From contig NZ_AP022870.1 of the NCBI RefSeq assembly GCF_011764545.1, positions 1,596,001 through 1,660,000 on the forward strand: a stretch of 64,000 nt of DNA, in the 5' to 3' direction. Positions 18,301 through 25,660 of the stretch are shown piece after piece. The notes beneath the pieces are model-generated. The model was not told the origin of the DNA. It made no database searches and was given only the letters and a program-made list of their open reading frames with translations. Numbering within the stretch: the first letter of the stretch is position 1; every line of letters starts with the position of its first letter. The DNA is from Phytohabitans flavus. GTDB taxonomy: Bacteria > Actinomycetota > Actinomycetes > Mycobacteriales > Micromonosporaceae. The translations under genes and the position numbers were made by a program.

Positions 18301-18767
18301 AGCAAGAGTCGATGACGCCGGCGTCCCAGGAGGGCGAGCCGGTCCGGGACCAGACGGCCGAAAGGGCACCGGCCGATGCGAAGGGCGCCGGCGGGAAATC
18401 GAAGCCGTTCTTCATCCTTTACCTGGACGGGCCGGAGTATGTCGAGGAGCTGCACCGGCTCACCTTCTGGGTGGACAACCTCCTGATCCCGGTGTACGGC
18501 GCGGAGGCTACCTCCAGCACGCCGTGGTGCCCCCGCTGGCGTGAACATCCTGAGGCGATCGCCTATCTCCACGGCCTTTGGCTCGCCTGGCAGGACAAGA
18601 CCGGCAAGGACGCCGCGCCGTCCAACCCCGCAGACTGGCACCAGGTCTATCTGTGGCCCACAATGGACGCGCTACGAAACCCGAACGGTCCCTTCTCGGG
18701 CTGCAAGGCCGGGTCGCACCGCCCGAAGGAGCGACCCTACATCGAGCGGGACAACTTCATGGACTAG
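18294..18767 (+). CDS. DUF4913-family protein
   Basis: The ATG at 18294 overlaps the stop of the hydrolase gene. 157 residues with a charged N-terminus (1-40), then the DUF4913 pattern: F-W-V-D-N-L-L, W-C-P-R-W-R-E-H-P-E-A, L-H-G-L-W-L-A-W, W-H-Q-V-Y-L-W-P, G-P-F-S-G-C, and a final His. Common in actinobacterial conjugative elements; function unknown. Last gene of the operon, followed by a strong hairpin. Confidence 0.8.
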   Translation: MLEQESMTPASQEGEPVRDQTAERAPADAKGAGGKSKPFFILYLDGPEYVEELHRLTFWVDNLLIPVYGAEATSSTPWCPRWREHPEAIAYLHGLWLAWQDKTGKDAAPSNPADWHQVYLWPTMDALRNPNGPFSGCKAGSHRPKERPYIERDNFMD

Positions 18768-18859
18768 AGATTGAGCTACCGCGGCGTTCGTCGTGGTCCG
18801 GACCGTCGCTCCCGCGGCCTCACCCTTCGCGGTCGGCAAGCTCACCCCCCCGCCTAGTG

Positions 18860-18895
18860 AGGCGCGCCGCGGCCACTGCGGGCCGCGGCGCGCCT
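18860..18895. terminator. Hairpin terminator between T4SS operon and ispG
   Basis: Perfect 15-bp GC-rich stem (18860-18874 with 18881-18895) and a 6-nt loop, lying between two convergent genes. No T-run, as is common in high-GC actinomycetes; likely works in both directions. Confidence 0.7.
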
Positions 18896-18909
18896 TCGCG
18901 GGGAGGCGG

Positions 18910-20121
18910 CTACCGGCCCTTCGGAGGCTGGGCCACGATCACCCGTGGGCCAGGGCCCAGGCCGCGAAGCTCCTCGGGGAGTTCGGCGCCCATCTGGTCG
19001 GCGAGGCGGAGTGCTTCTTCGATCAGCGTCTCGACGATCTGCGACTCGGGCACGGTCTTGATTACCTTGCCCTTGACGAAAATCTGGCCCTTGCCGTTGC
19101 CGGAGGCGACCCCGAGGTCGGCTTCACGCGCCTCGCCCGGACCGTTCACCACGCAGCCCATCACCGCCACCCGCAGCGGTACCGGCAACCCCTGCAACCC
19201 GGCGGTCACCTCGTCGGCCAACTTGTACACGTCGACCTGCGCCCGCCCGCACGACGGACACGACACGATCTCGAGCCCGCGCTCACGCATCCCCAGCGAC
19301 TCCAGGATCGCGATGCCGACCTTGACCTCCTCCACCGGAGGCGCTGACAACGAGACCCGGATCGTGTCGCCGATGCCCTCCGCCAGCAACGCACCAAACG
19401 CGACGGCTGACTTCACCGTCCCCTGAAACGCCGGACCCGCCTCCGTCACACCCAGGTGCAACGCGTAGTCACACCGCTCGGCAAGCTGGCGGTACGCCCG
19501 GATCATCACCACCGGGTCATGGTGCTTCACAGCGATTTTGATGTCGCGGAAGCCGTGCTCCTCGAACAAGGAACACTCCCACAACGCCGACTCCACCAAC
19601 GCTTCCGCGGTCGCCTTGCCGTACTTGGCCAACAACCGCTTGTCCAAGGAGCCCGCGTTCACCCCGATGCGGATCGACACACCGGCGTCGGACGCCGCAC
19701 GCGCGATCTCCGCCACCTTGTCGTCGAATGCCTTGATGTTACCCGGGTTCACGCGTACCGCCGCGCAACCAGCATCGATCGCCGCGAACACGTACCTGGG
19801 CTGGAAGTGGATGTCCGCGATAACCGGGATCTGTGACTTCTTCGCGATCGCCGGCAACGCCACCACATCGTCCGCCGACGGCACCGCCACCCGCACGATC
19901 TGGCAACCGGCGGCCGTCAGCTCCGCGATCTGTTGCAAGGTGGCGTCGACATCAGCCGTCAACGTCGTGGTCATCGACTGCACTGTCACCGGCGCGCCAC
20001 CACCCACGGGCACCGCGCCCACCATGATCTGCCGCGACTCGCGCCGCGTCGCCAAAGGCGGCGGCGGCATCGCCGGCATACCAAGGGAAACGGCCGGCGC
20101 GGACGGTTTGGGCTTGGTCAT
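18910..20121 (-). CDS. ispG: 4-hydroxy-3-methylbut-2-en-1-yl diphosphate synthase (GcpE)
   Basis: 403 residues, the normal length for the short bacterial form. It catalyses the penultimate step of the MEP isoprenoid pathway, converting MEcPP to HMBPP with a 4Fe-4S cluster. Cluster Cys are seen as S-C-P-S-C-G-R and G-C-V-V-N-G-P-G-E. The TIM-barrel core begins at about residue 30 (V-T-V-Q-S-M-T-T-T). There are no other MEP genes alongside, so this may be a stand-alone second copy. Convergent with the secretion operon. Confidence 0.97.
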   Translation of the reverse strand: MTKPKPSAPAVSLGMPAMPPPPLATRRESRQIMVGAVPVGGGAPVTVQSMTTTLTADVDATLQQIAELTAAGCQIVRVAVPSADDVVALPAIAKKSQIPVIADIHFQPRYVFAAIDAGCAAVRVNPGNIKAFDDKVAEIARAASDAGVSIRIGVNAGSLDKRLLAKYGKATAEALVESALWECSLFEEHGFRDIKIAVKHHDPVVMIRAYRQLAERCDYALHLGVTEAGPAFQGTVKSAVAFGALLAEGIGDTIRVSLSAPPVEEVKVGIAILESLGMRERGLEIVSCPSCGRAQVDVYKLADEVTAGLQGLPVPLRVAVMGCVVNGPGEAREADLGVASGNGKGQIFVKGKVIKTVPESQIVETLIEEALRLADQMGAELPEELRGLGPGPRVIVAQPPKGR

Positions 20122-20440
20122 TCAGGCACCTCCACAAGGGATACGGTTTCGCTGACTCGCGTCCTACGGCGCTGGCCGTAACGACGGCCGCCGCCGGACT
20201 GTGGTTCAACACCGGCGCCCAGAAGGCTCGACGTCTGGTTGAACCGGAGGGCGGCCTTCCCCGTGGTAGGGCGAGGTTGGCGGGGCGGTGCGGTCGAGGG
20301 GTGCGTCCGGGATGGATCGGGGCACGGCGAGCTGCGCCGCCACGGCTGCCAGGGCGGTGGGGAGTTGTGGGGCTCCCCGCCGTCCGCAGCCGTCACCCCG
20401 CCGGCTCCGTCGATCCGTCGATCAGTGAAGGAGGCGCAGG
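20122..20440. other. Intergenic region, ispG/LPMO divergent promoters
   Basis: About 320 bp between divergent genes. I see no convincing ORF. An 8-bp inverted pair (GGTTCAAC...GTTGAACC) around 20202-20249 might be a weak regulatory site. A good ribosome site (AAGGAGG) lies just before the ATG at 20441. Confidence 0.4.
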
Positions 20441-21607
20441 ATGGCGCTCCGAGATGTGCTCAGGACGGGACGCATCCGCGTGGCGGCCAGCGTCGCGGCG
20501 GCGCTCGTGATGGTGACCGCGGGGTCGATCATTGTCATGAGCGTCCGCGACCAAGCATCCGCACATGGCACGATGCAGTCGCCGCCAAGCCGCGTCTACC
20601 ACTGCCGGTTCCATGACCTGCCGCAGCAGCCCGCGATACCCGCCTGCCGCGACGCCATCGCGATCGGTGGCGCCCAGGCCGTCTACGACTGGAACGAGAT
20701 CAGTGTGCCGCAGGCCGCCGGAAACCACCGCGCGGTGATTCCAGACGGCCGGTTGTGCAGTGCGGGGCGGGACAAGTACCGGGGCTTCGACCAGCCGAGG
20801 AAGGACTGGCCGGCGACCCGCCTGGTTGCGGGCTCGACATACGACTTCAGGCTCAACGGTTCCGCGGCGCACAAGGGCACCGTCGACCTCTTCCTCACCC
20901 GCGATGGCTACGACCCGACCGGTCCGCTGCGCTGGGACGACCTGGAGCCGAGTCCATTCCTGCGCATTCGGGAGGACCATGCGGGCGGCGACTACGCGAT
21001 GACGGGGAGGCTCCCCGCCGGCAAGAATGGGCGGCATCTCATCTACGCGGTGTGGCAGCGAAGCGACAGCCCGGAGGCTTTCTACGCCTGCTCCGATGTC
21101 GTATTCGGCGACGAGCCCCCGCCGAGGGCGCCGGTCGTACGCCCCGTCAAACCGCGCGGCGATGGTCCCCCGGAGCACGACCACAGCCACCCGCCAAACC
21201 CCACGCACAGCCCTGACCCCACGCCGAGCCCGAAGCCCACGTCCGGGCACCGGCCACCGGCGGCACCCGCGCCGACCACAGTGGACTCTCGGCCTGCGGC
21301 GGCGGCCTGGCAGCCCCACACCAGCTACGCCGCCGGCGCGGTCGTGAGCTTCGAGGGCCGCCGCTACACCGCCCGGCAGAGCCACACATCGCAGCCGGGC
21401 TGGGCGCCGCCGGAGGTACCCGCGCTGTGGATCGGGGTTCCCGCTCCGGACGCTGACAAGGCAGCGCAGTGGCAGCCTCAGATCAACTACCCGGCCGGGG
21501 CACGGGTGAGCTGGGGAGCAAACGAGTACGTGTGTGTCCTCGGGCACGAGTCGCAGCGCGGTTGGGAGCCGACCGCCGCGACCACCCTGTGGCGTCTGGC
21601 ATCTTGA
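20441..21607 (+). CDS. AA10 lytic polysaccharide monooxygenase with two CBM5/12 domains
   Basis: 388 residues. The signal peptide (1-41) ends in A-S-A, so the mature protein starts with His42 (H-G-T-M), one of the two copper-brace His; the second is His144 (S-A-A-H-K-G). The axial Phe region is A-F-Y-A-C-S-D-V-V-F near 213-222. A Pro/His/Ser linker follows, then two CBM5/12 modules (~288-331 and ~343-388: A-x-W-Q-P-x-x-x-Y-x-A-G-x-x-V, Q-x-G-W-x-P). Secreted copper enzyme that cleaves chitin oxidatively. ATG preceded by AAGGAGG. The next gene starts 49 nt later. Confidence 0.95.
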   Translation: MALRDVLRTGRIRVAASVAAALVMVTAGSIIVMSVRDQASAHGTMQSPPSRVYHCRFHDLPQQPAIPACRDAIAIGGAQAVYDWNEISVPQAAGNHRAVIPDGRLCSAGRDKYRGFDQPRKDWPATRLVAGSTYDFRLNGSAAHKGTVDLFLTRDGYDPTGPLRWDDLEPSPFLRIREDHAGGDYAMTGRLPAGKNGRHLIYAVWQRSDSPEAFYACSDVVFGDEPPPRAPVVRPVKPRGDGPPEHDHSHPPNPTHSPDPTPSPKPTSGHRPPAAPAPTTVDSRPAAAAWQPHTSYAAGAVVSFEGRRYTARQSHTSQPGWAPPEVPALWIGVPAPDADKAAQWQPQINYPAGARVSWGANEYVCVLGHESQRGWEPTAATTLWRLAS

Positions 21608-21656
21608 AACCAGTACAAGGCCCGCTGCGGCGGGGAAGGAGAGGGGTGAGGCCGCG

Positions 21657-22688
21657 ATGAAGGTAGCGGTGATCGGCGCGGGGGTGGTGGGCCTGGCCTC
21701 GGCCGCCGCGCTGCTCGAAAGGGGCCACGACGTCGTGTGCCTCGACCGGCTGGGCCCGATGGCGGAGCGCTCCACCGGCACGTCCCGGATCTTCCGACTG
21801 GCCCACGGCAGCGCCGCGCTGGTCGACCTCGCTCGCCAGGCGCGGGCCGGCTGGGCGCGCTGGAGCGAGGCCGCCGGCCGGCCGCTGATCCGGGATGTCG
21901 GCTGCCTGATCAGTGGCGCGGTCACGCTGGAGTGGACGGCGTGCATGCGCAAGGCGGGCGCGCCGTTCGAGGTGGTCGGGCCGGACTGGCCCGAGCTGGG
22001 CCTGCCGGTGCGGCGGGCGCCCGATGTGCTGCTGCACGACACCACGGGCGGCGCGATCGAGACCGTGAACGCCGGGACGTACCTCGTCGGCCGCCTGGGC
22101 GAGGCCCTGCGGGTCGCCGCCGTATACGCGCTGGAGCAACGCGGCTCCGGTGCCCGCGTGCACACCCCGGACGGCCCGTTCGATGCCGACGCGGTGCTGA
22201 TCGCGGCCGGGGCGGGCACCTCGCCGCTCGCCGCGCAGGTGGGCATCTACACGCCGACCGTGCTACAGCACCACGTCAGGTTCACGTTCGCCACCTCGCG
22301 GGGCGGGCCGCTGCGCAGCTGGATCGACGAGACCCCGGGCGTGCCGAGCACCTACCAGCACATGGCCGGGCCCGGCCGGTGGACAGTGGGCGGCCTGTTC
22401 GGCAACGCCACCGTCGCCTGGGAGGTGGGGCGGGACGAAGCGGTCCGTACGTCCCGCGAGGCGGTCGTCGACTACGTCCGGGAGCACCTCGACGGGGTCG
22501 AGCCGACCGTGCTGGACGAGCTTTACTGCACCACGATGGCCGAGCTCGGCGACGGGTTCCACCTGCGGCGCAACGGCCCGTTCACCGCCGTCTACGGCGA
22601 CAACCTGTTCAAGTTCGCCCCGCTGCTCGGCGATCTGCTCGCCACCGCGGTGACGGAGGGTACCGACGACGCGGTCGACTACCTGTAG
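21657..22688 (+). CDS. FAD-dependent oxidoreductase, DAO/sarcosine oxidase-like
   Basis: The ATG at 21657 is chosen: it has a GGAAGGAGAGG ribosome site and starts directly with the dinucleotide-binding motif (V-A-V-I-G-A-G-V-V-G-L-A-S-A). 343 residues, of DAO fold with a second FAD contact near G-A-G-T-S-P-L-A. S-T-G-T-S-R-I-F-R follows the monomeric sarcosine oxidase/N-methyltryptophan oxidase pattern. Expected to oxidise a small amine and release H2O2 in the cytoplasm. Possibly co-transcribed with the LPMO gene; a functional link is speculative. The covalent-FAD Cys expected late in MSOX is not obvious (K-F-A-P-L-L). Confidence 0.85.
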   Translation: MKVAVIGAGVVGLASAAALLERGHDVVCLDRLGPMAERSTGTSRIFRLAHGSAALVDLARQARAGWARWSEAAGRPLIRDVGCLISGAVTLEWTACMRKAGAPFEVVGPDWPELGLPVRRAPDVLLHDTTGGAIETVNAGTYLVGRLGEALRVAAVYALEQRGSGARVHTPDGPFDADAVLIAAGAGTSPLAAQVGIYTPTVLQHHVRFTFATSRGGPLRSWIDETPGVPSTYQHMAGPGRWTVGGLFGNATVAWEVGRDEAVRTSREAVVDYVREHLDGVEPTVLDELYCTTMAELGDGFHLRRNGPFTAVYGDNLFKFAPLLGDLLATAVTEGTDDAVDYL

Positions 22689-22696
22689 GCACACGG

Positions 22697-22732
22697 CGGC
22701 GGGCTCGACCCGGAGCGGGGTCGAGCCCGCCG
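22697..22732. terminator. Hairpin terminator between convergent genes
   Basis: Perfect 15-bp stem (22697-22711 with 22718-22732), 6-nt loop, immediately after the oxidoreductase stop and before the VanX-like gene on the other strand. Confidence 0.75.
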
Positions 22733-22748
22733 TCCGTCTTCGACCCGG

Positions 22749-23252
22749 CTAACAGCCGTTCGTCTGGGCCGCGGGCGTGAATCGCGTCGGGCCGTACCGG
22801 GTCCGGTCGGCTCCGGTGTGGTGGGCCCAGTACCGGTCGCCGAATGACCAGTGCCACCACTGCGTCGGGTAGTTTGCGAAACCAGCACGGGTAAGCGCCG
22901 CGGAAAGAATTCGCCGGTGGTGTCGCGCCCGCGGGGAAATGTTGGTCGCCGGCCTGCGGCGCCGCAACTCGTCGCGGTACTCGTCGAAGATTGCCTGCTG
23001 CCGGTCAAGCGGCCGGTACGCCTCGGTGACCAGGAAGGACAGCCCCCGGGGAAGCAGCCGGTGAGCGTCCAGCAGGCGCGAGACAACTCCTTCCCGCAGC
23101 TGGGCGTAGGCACCGGCGGGGTCGGCCAGACGGGCGTCCACCCGCACTTCCGGCATGTCGCGCAGGTCGACGAGTGGCTCGTCCGAATTCCCCAATGCGA
23201 TAGCGGCGATACGCGGATCGGAAAACAAGACAGCTGTGTCGCTCAGAGGCAT
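22749..23252 (-). pseudogene. VanX-like D-Ala-D-Ala dipeptidase with internal deletion
   Basis: 167 residues. N-terminal half fits VanX (L-V-D-L-R, L-V-T-E-A-Y-R-P-L-D-R-Q) and so does the end (G-F-A-N-Y-P-T-Q-W-W-H-W-S-F-G-D-R-Y-W-A). About 45-60 residues that carry the zinc ligands (H-x6-D) are missing between residues ~99 and ~105, without loss of frame. The catalytic Glu before W-W-H-W is also Gln. It cannot be a working zinc dipeptidase. Either a decayed gene or a non-enzymatic derivative. Confidence 0.8.
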
Positions 23253-23471
23253 GCCCGGATGACGAGTGAGTCGGGGGTGAGTTCAAAGAGAACCAACATT
23301 CTTGCCGAGGAGCGAGCCGTCGCGGAGTCGCTGGAGGCGCGGTGCGGCCGGAGGCCCGCGCGCAGGTCCTCTGAAGACGCAACCGCCCGCGTTGAACCGT
23401 GATCCCCGGCCATCCGTAGGGCCATCGCAGCGATCCGCCAACGGCGAATACGGCACCGCCTAAGGAGAAAC

Positions 23472-24722
23472 ATGCCTGCTCAGGAACCGGCACAAGACCC
23501 AGCCGAGCCGCACAAGACCACACGCCTCGTCGACCAGATCACTGCGGGCGCCGGGGTTATGCGGGAGATCTACGGTTCGTGGCCTCCCGCACGCTCACAC
23601 CCTTTCAAAGCCAGGAAGGGTCTTGTGCCACCCGGCGTCCCGTTAGCGGTGAGCGGGGGGTTCGCCTCGGCTGCCGGCCTGGCGTTCCGCACGAGCACCA
23701 ATACGGTCGAGACGCACGCCCGCCGCCAGCTGCCGTTGCTCATCGCGCACCGCGGCGGAACAGCGGACTATCCGGAGAACACGCTGCTGGCCATCGAGCA
23801 GTCCCTGAAGGCCGGGGCGGACGGCGTGTGGATGAGCGTGCAAGCTACCCAGGACGGCGTGCCGGTCTTGTACCGTCCCAAGGACCTCAGGGAGCTGACC
23901 AACGGGTCGGGGGCGGTTGCCGAAAAGACCTTCGAGGAGCTGTCCGGGCTGAACGCTGGCTACCACTTCAAGAGTGCGGACGGCACTCACTCCTACCGGC
24001 AGGCGGACAAGGCCGTGGGTATCCCCGCGGTCGAGGAGGCGCTGAAGCTCATCCCCGAAGGCAAGCAGATCTACCTCGACCTGAAGCAGACTCCGGCGAA
24101 GCACGTCGTCGAGGCTGTCAGCAAGCTGCTGGACCGGCATGGCGCGTGGGACAAGGTCCGTCTGTACTCCACCGACGAAGACACCGTCCGCCTGTTGCGC
24201 AATGACCCCAGGGCACAGGTGGCCGAATCCCGAGACCGCACCCGCCAACGCCTGGCCGAGCACGCACTCGAAGGCGGCGCCTGCAAGAGCGTCCCTGCCA
24301 AGCCCTGGGTCGGCTTCGAACTCAAGCGGAAGATGATCCTGACCGAAATGTTCACCCTCGGGCAGGGCGACTCGCCGGTGTACGCCCAGCTGTGGACCCA
24401 GAGCGCCGTGGACTGCTTCCGGAAGGGGCGACCCGACCTGCCCATCGTCATGTTCGGAGTCAACACCCAAAGCGACCTCGAAACCGCCACAGGCCTCGGC
24501 GCCCACGCCGTCCTGATCGACTCGCCCAGGAAACTGATTCCCCAGCTGGGCGGCACGAGTCCGGCCCTGGCCAACAATCAACTGCCCGGTTACGCACTGA
24601 CCTTCGCGGGATACGACCAGGCAAGAACGGCGCGGGCTGCTTCGTCCAAGTCGGTTTCCGCCTGTGAGATCAGACAACAGGCCGGACGCCGCACGCGCTG
24701 GGTTCGAGGCGAAATTGAGTGA
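23472..24722 (+). CDS. Glycerophosphodiester phosphodiesterase-like protein with altered catalytic site
   Basis: 416 residues, ATG behind AAGGAGA. A GDPD TIM-barrel starts near residue 90 (L-I-A-H-R-G-G, P-E-N-T-L-L-A-I, K-A-G-A-D-G-V). In active family members the next motif is E-x-D...H-D; here it reads W-M-S-V-Q...Y-R-P-K-D, so two metal ligands and the second catalytic His are replaced. Later strands (I-Y-L-D-L-K, A-V-L-I-D-S-P) are kept. No clear signal peptide. The last ~60 residues are poorly GDPD-like. Possibly a binding protein or an enzyme of changed specificity. Confidence 0.75.
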   Translation: MPAQEPAQDPAEPHKTTRLVDQITAGAGVMREIYGSWPPARSHPFKARKGLVPPGVPLAVSGGFASAAGLAFRTSTNTVETHARRQLPLLIAHRGGTADYPENTLLAIEQSLKAGADGVWMSVQATQDGVPVLYRPKDLRELTNGSGAVAEKTFEELSGLNAGYHFKSADGTHSYRQADKAVGIPAVEEALKLIPEGKQIYLDLKQTPAKHVVEAVSKLLDRHGAWDKVRLYSTDEDTVRLLRNDPRAQVAESRDRTRQRLAEHALEGGACKSVPAKPWVGFELKRKMILTEMFTLGQGDSPVYAQLWTQSAVDCFRKGRPDLPIVMFGVNTQSDLETATGLGAHAVLIDSPRKLIPQLGGTSPALANNQLPGYALTFAGYDQARTARAASSKSVSACEIRQQAGRRTRWVRGEIE

Positions 24723-25130
24723 TCTTCGGGGTCGCCGCCTCACGGCGGTCGACTACTGGGATCTCCACAACTTTGGTCCCGAACCCGGCGCGATGGGACT
24801 ACGGCGACTGGCATCACGCTGTCATGGGCGTCCAACTGGGCACCGACCAGGGGCCTGCGACGGTGACCTGGACCGACACCTTCTTCCCATACGGCGTTGA
24901 GGTCTTCCACGCCCCGATCGAGAACCACCTGGCCTTGGGGGCAGACGCCGGCCCGGAGCAGGTCGGCCCCAGGGCCGATGGTGACAGTCCCTGGGCTAAG
25001 CATCTGGGGTCCCAGGTCCTCGGCACCGCCTCCCATTGGGACCGGCTGGAAATGCCGACGCCGGCGACACGGCACTCGCCGACGCCCCCAAATGGCGACG
25101 CACTCCGAACCCGCGCCCGGAAGGGCGTGA
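24715..25130 (+). pseudogene. Frameshifted, 3'-truncated gene of unknown function
   Basis: A TTG at 24715 begins L-S-D-L-R-G-R-R-L-T-A-V-D-Y-W-D-L-H-N-F-G; near 24785-24795 the reading must switch frame to continue as W-D-Y-G-D-W-H-H-A-V-M-G and on to G-T-A-S-H-W-D-R-L-E (about 25057). The remaining residues are low quality, so the 3' end is probably lost too. Intact homologues are, from memory, plain actinobacterial hypothetical proteins. It sits between the altered GDPD gene and the DUF2795 gene. Confidence 0.6.
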
Positions 25131-25154
25131 AGGTAGGAGGGCCTTACCAGCAGG

Positions 25155-25358
25155 TCACATCTTCATCATCGACTTGGCCGCCGACATGACGTCGTCCATC
25201 GAGTTGAAGTTGTCCATCGGCATCTTCTTGATCATGTCCATCTGATCGTTGCTGGCGCCATGCTGCATCGCCGAGTTCATCAGATCCTGCTTGCTCGCCG
25301 GGAAGCTCATCCCCTCGAGCTGCTGCTGCATCTGCTGTTGCATCATCTGCATATCCAT
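25155..25358 (-). CDS. Small Met-rich DUF2795-domain protein
   Basis: 67 residues; ATG 25358 preceded by CGGAGGG at suitable distance. Residues ~17-60 match DUF2795 (F-P-A-S-K-Q-D-L-M-N-S-A, Q-M-D-M-I-K-K-M-P, Y/F-N-S-M-D-D-V-M). The N-terminus is M-D-M-Q-M-M-Q-Q-Q-M, and Met makes up about a quarter of the chain, which is unusual for the family. Function unknown; Met clusters can bind Cu(I) or act as oxidant sinks, which is speculation. Confidence 0.75.
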   Translation of the reverse strand: MDMQMMQQQMQQQLEGMSFPASKQDLMNSAMQHGASNDQMDMIKKMPMDNFNSMDDVMSAAKSMMKM

Positions 25359-25660
25359 TACGCGCGGTTACCCTCCGGCGACCCCGCCAAACGGTGGCCG
25401 CAGCCGAGAAAGCGGATATCCGCGTTGGGTCGACGGGGGCTCCCTCGGCGGGTGTCTGCGTGGCACCGCCGTTCCGCAGTACTGGTGCCGCACCGCGCCG
25501 GAGCTGCCGCCCTTGCGCCACAACGATGCCACGCCATGCAGGCGTGGTACCGAAGGGGGCGACTTCGTCGAATCACCGCTTGGGAAAGCGATGGCTCACC
25601 TAACCTCTGCAACGGCAGAACTCCTCCCATTCTTGGTCAGGTGAGTAGAAAGGCATGTAA
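25359..25660. other. Intergenic region upstream of lactonase gene
   Basis: About 300 bp between divergent genes. No ORF of good coding quality. It must hold the promoters of both the DUF2795 gene and the secreted lactonase gene. Confidence 0.4.

Larger units (their letters stand above)
8040..18767 (+). other. Actinobacterial type IV secretion/conjugation gene cluster
   Basis: Ten plus-strand genes, many overlapping by 1-4 nt. Order: DUF6668, two small two-TM proteins, VirB8-like, VirB6-like, SCO6880 (VirB3/PrgI-like membrane part), VirB4-like ATPase, VirD4-like ATPase, cell-wall hydrolase fusion, DUF4913. This is the core of a conjugative type IV machine as found in actinobacterial integrative elements. 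Relaxase, replication and integrase genes are absent from the window. No frameshifts are seen across the whole cluster, unlike many regions further on, so it appears to be maintained. Confidence 0.85.

Noticed and set aside
20393..22246. 617-codon minus-strand ORF across the LPMO and oxidoreductase genes
   Set aside because: Opposite two well-identified genes; no recognisable motif.
25161..25358. Met/Gln-rich start of the DUF2795 gene as a simple-repeat artefact
   Set aside because: A proper ribosome site and a conserved DUF2795 core follow, so it was kept as a gene.
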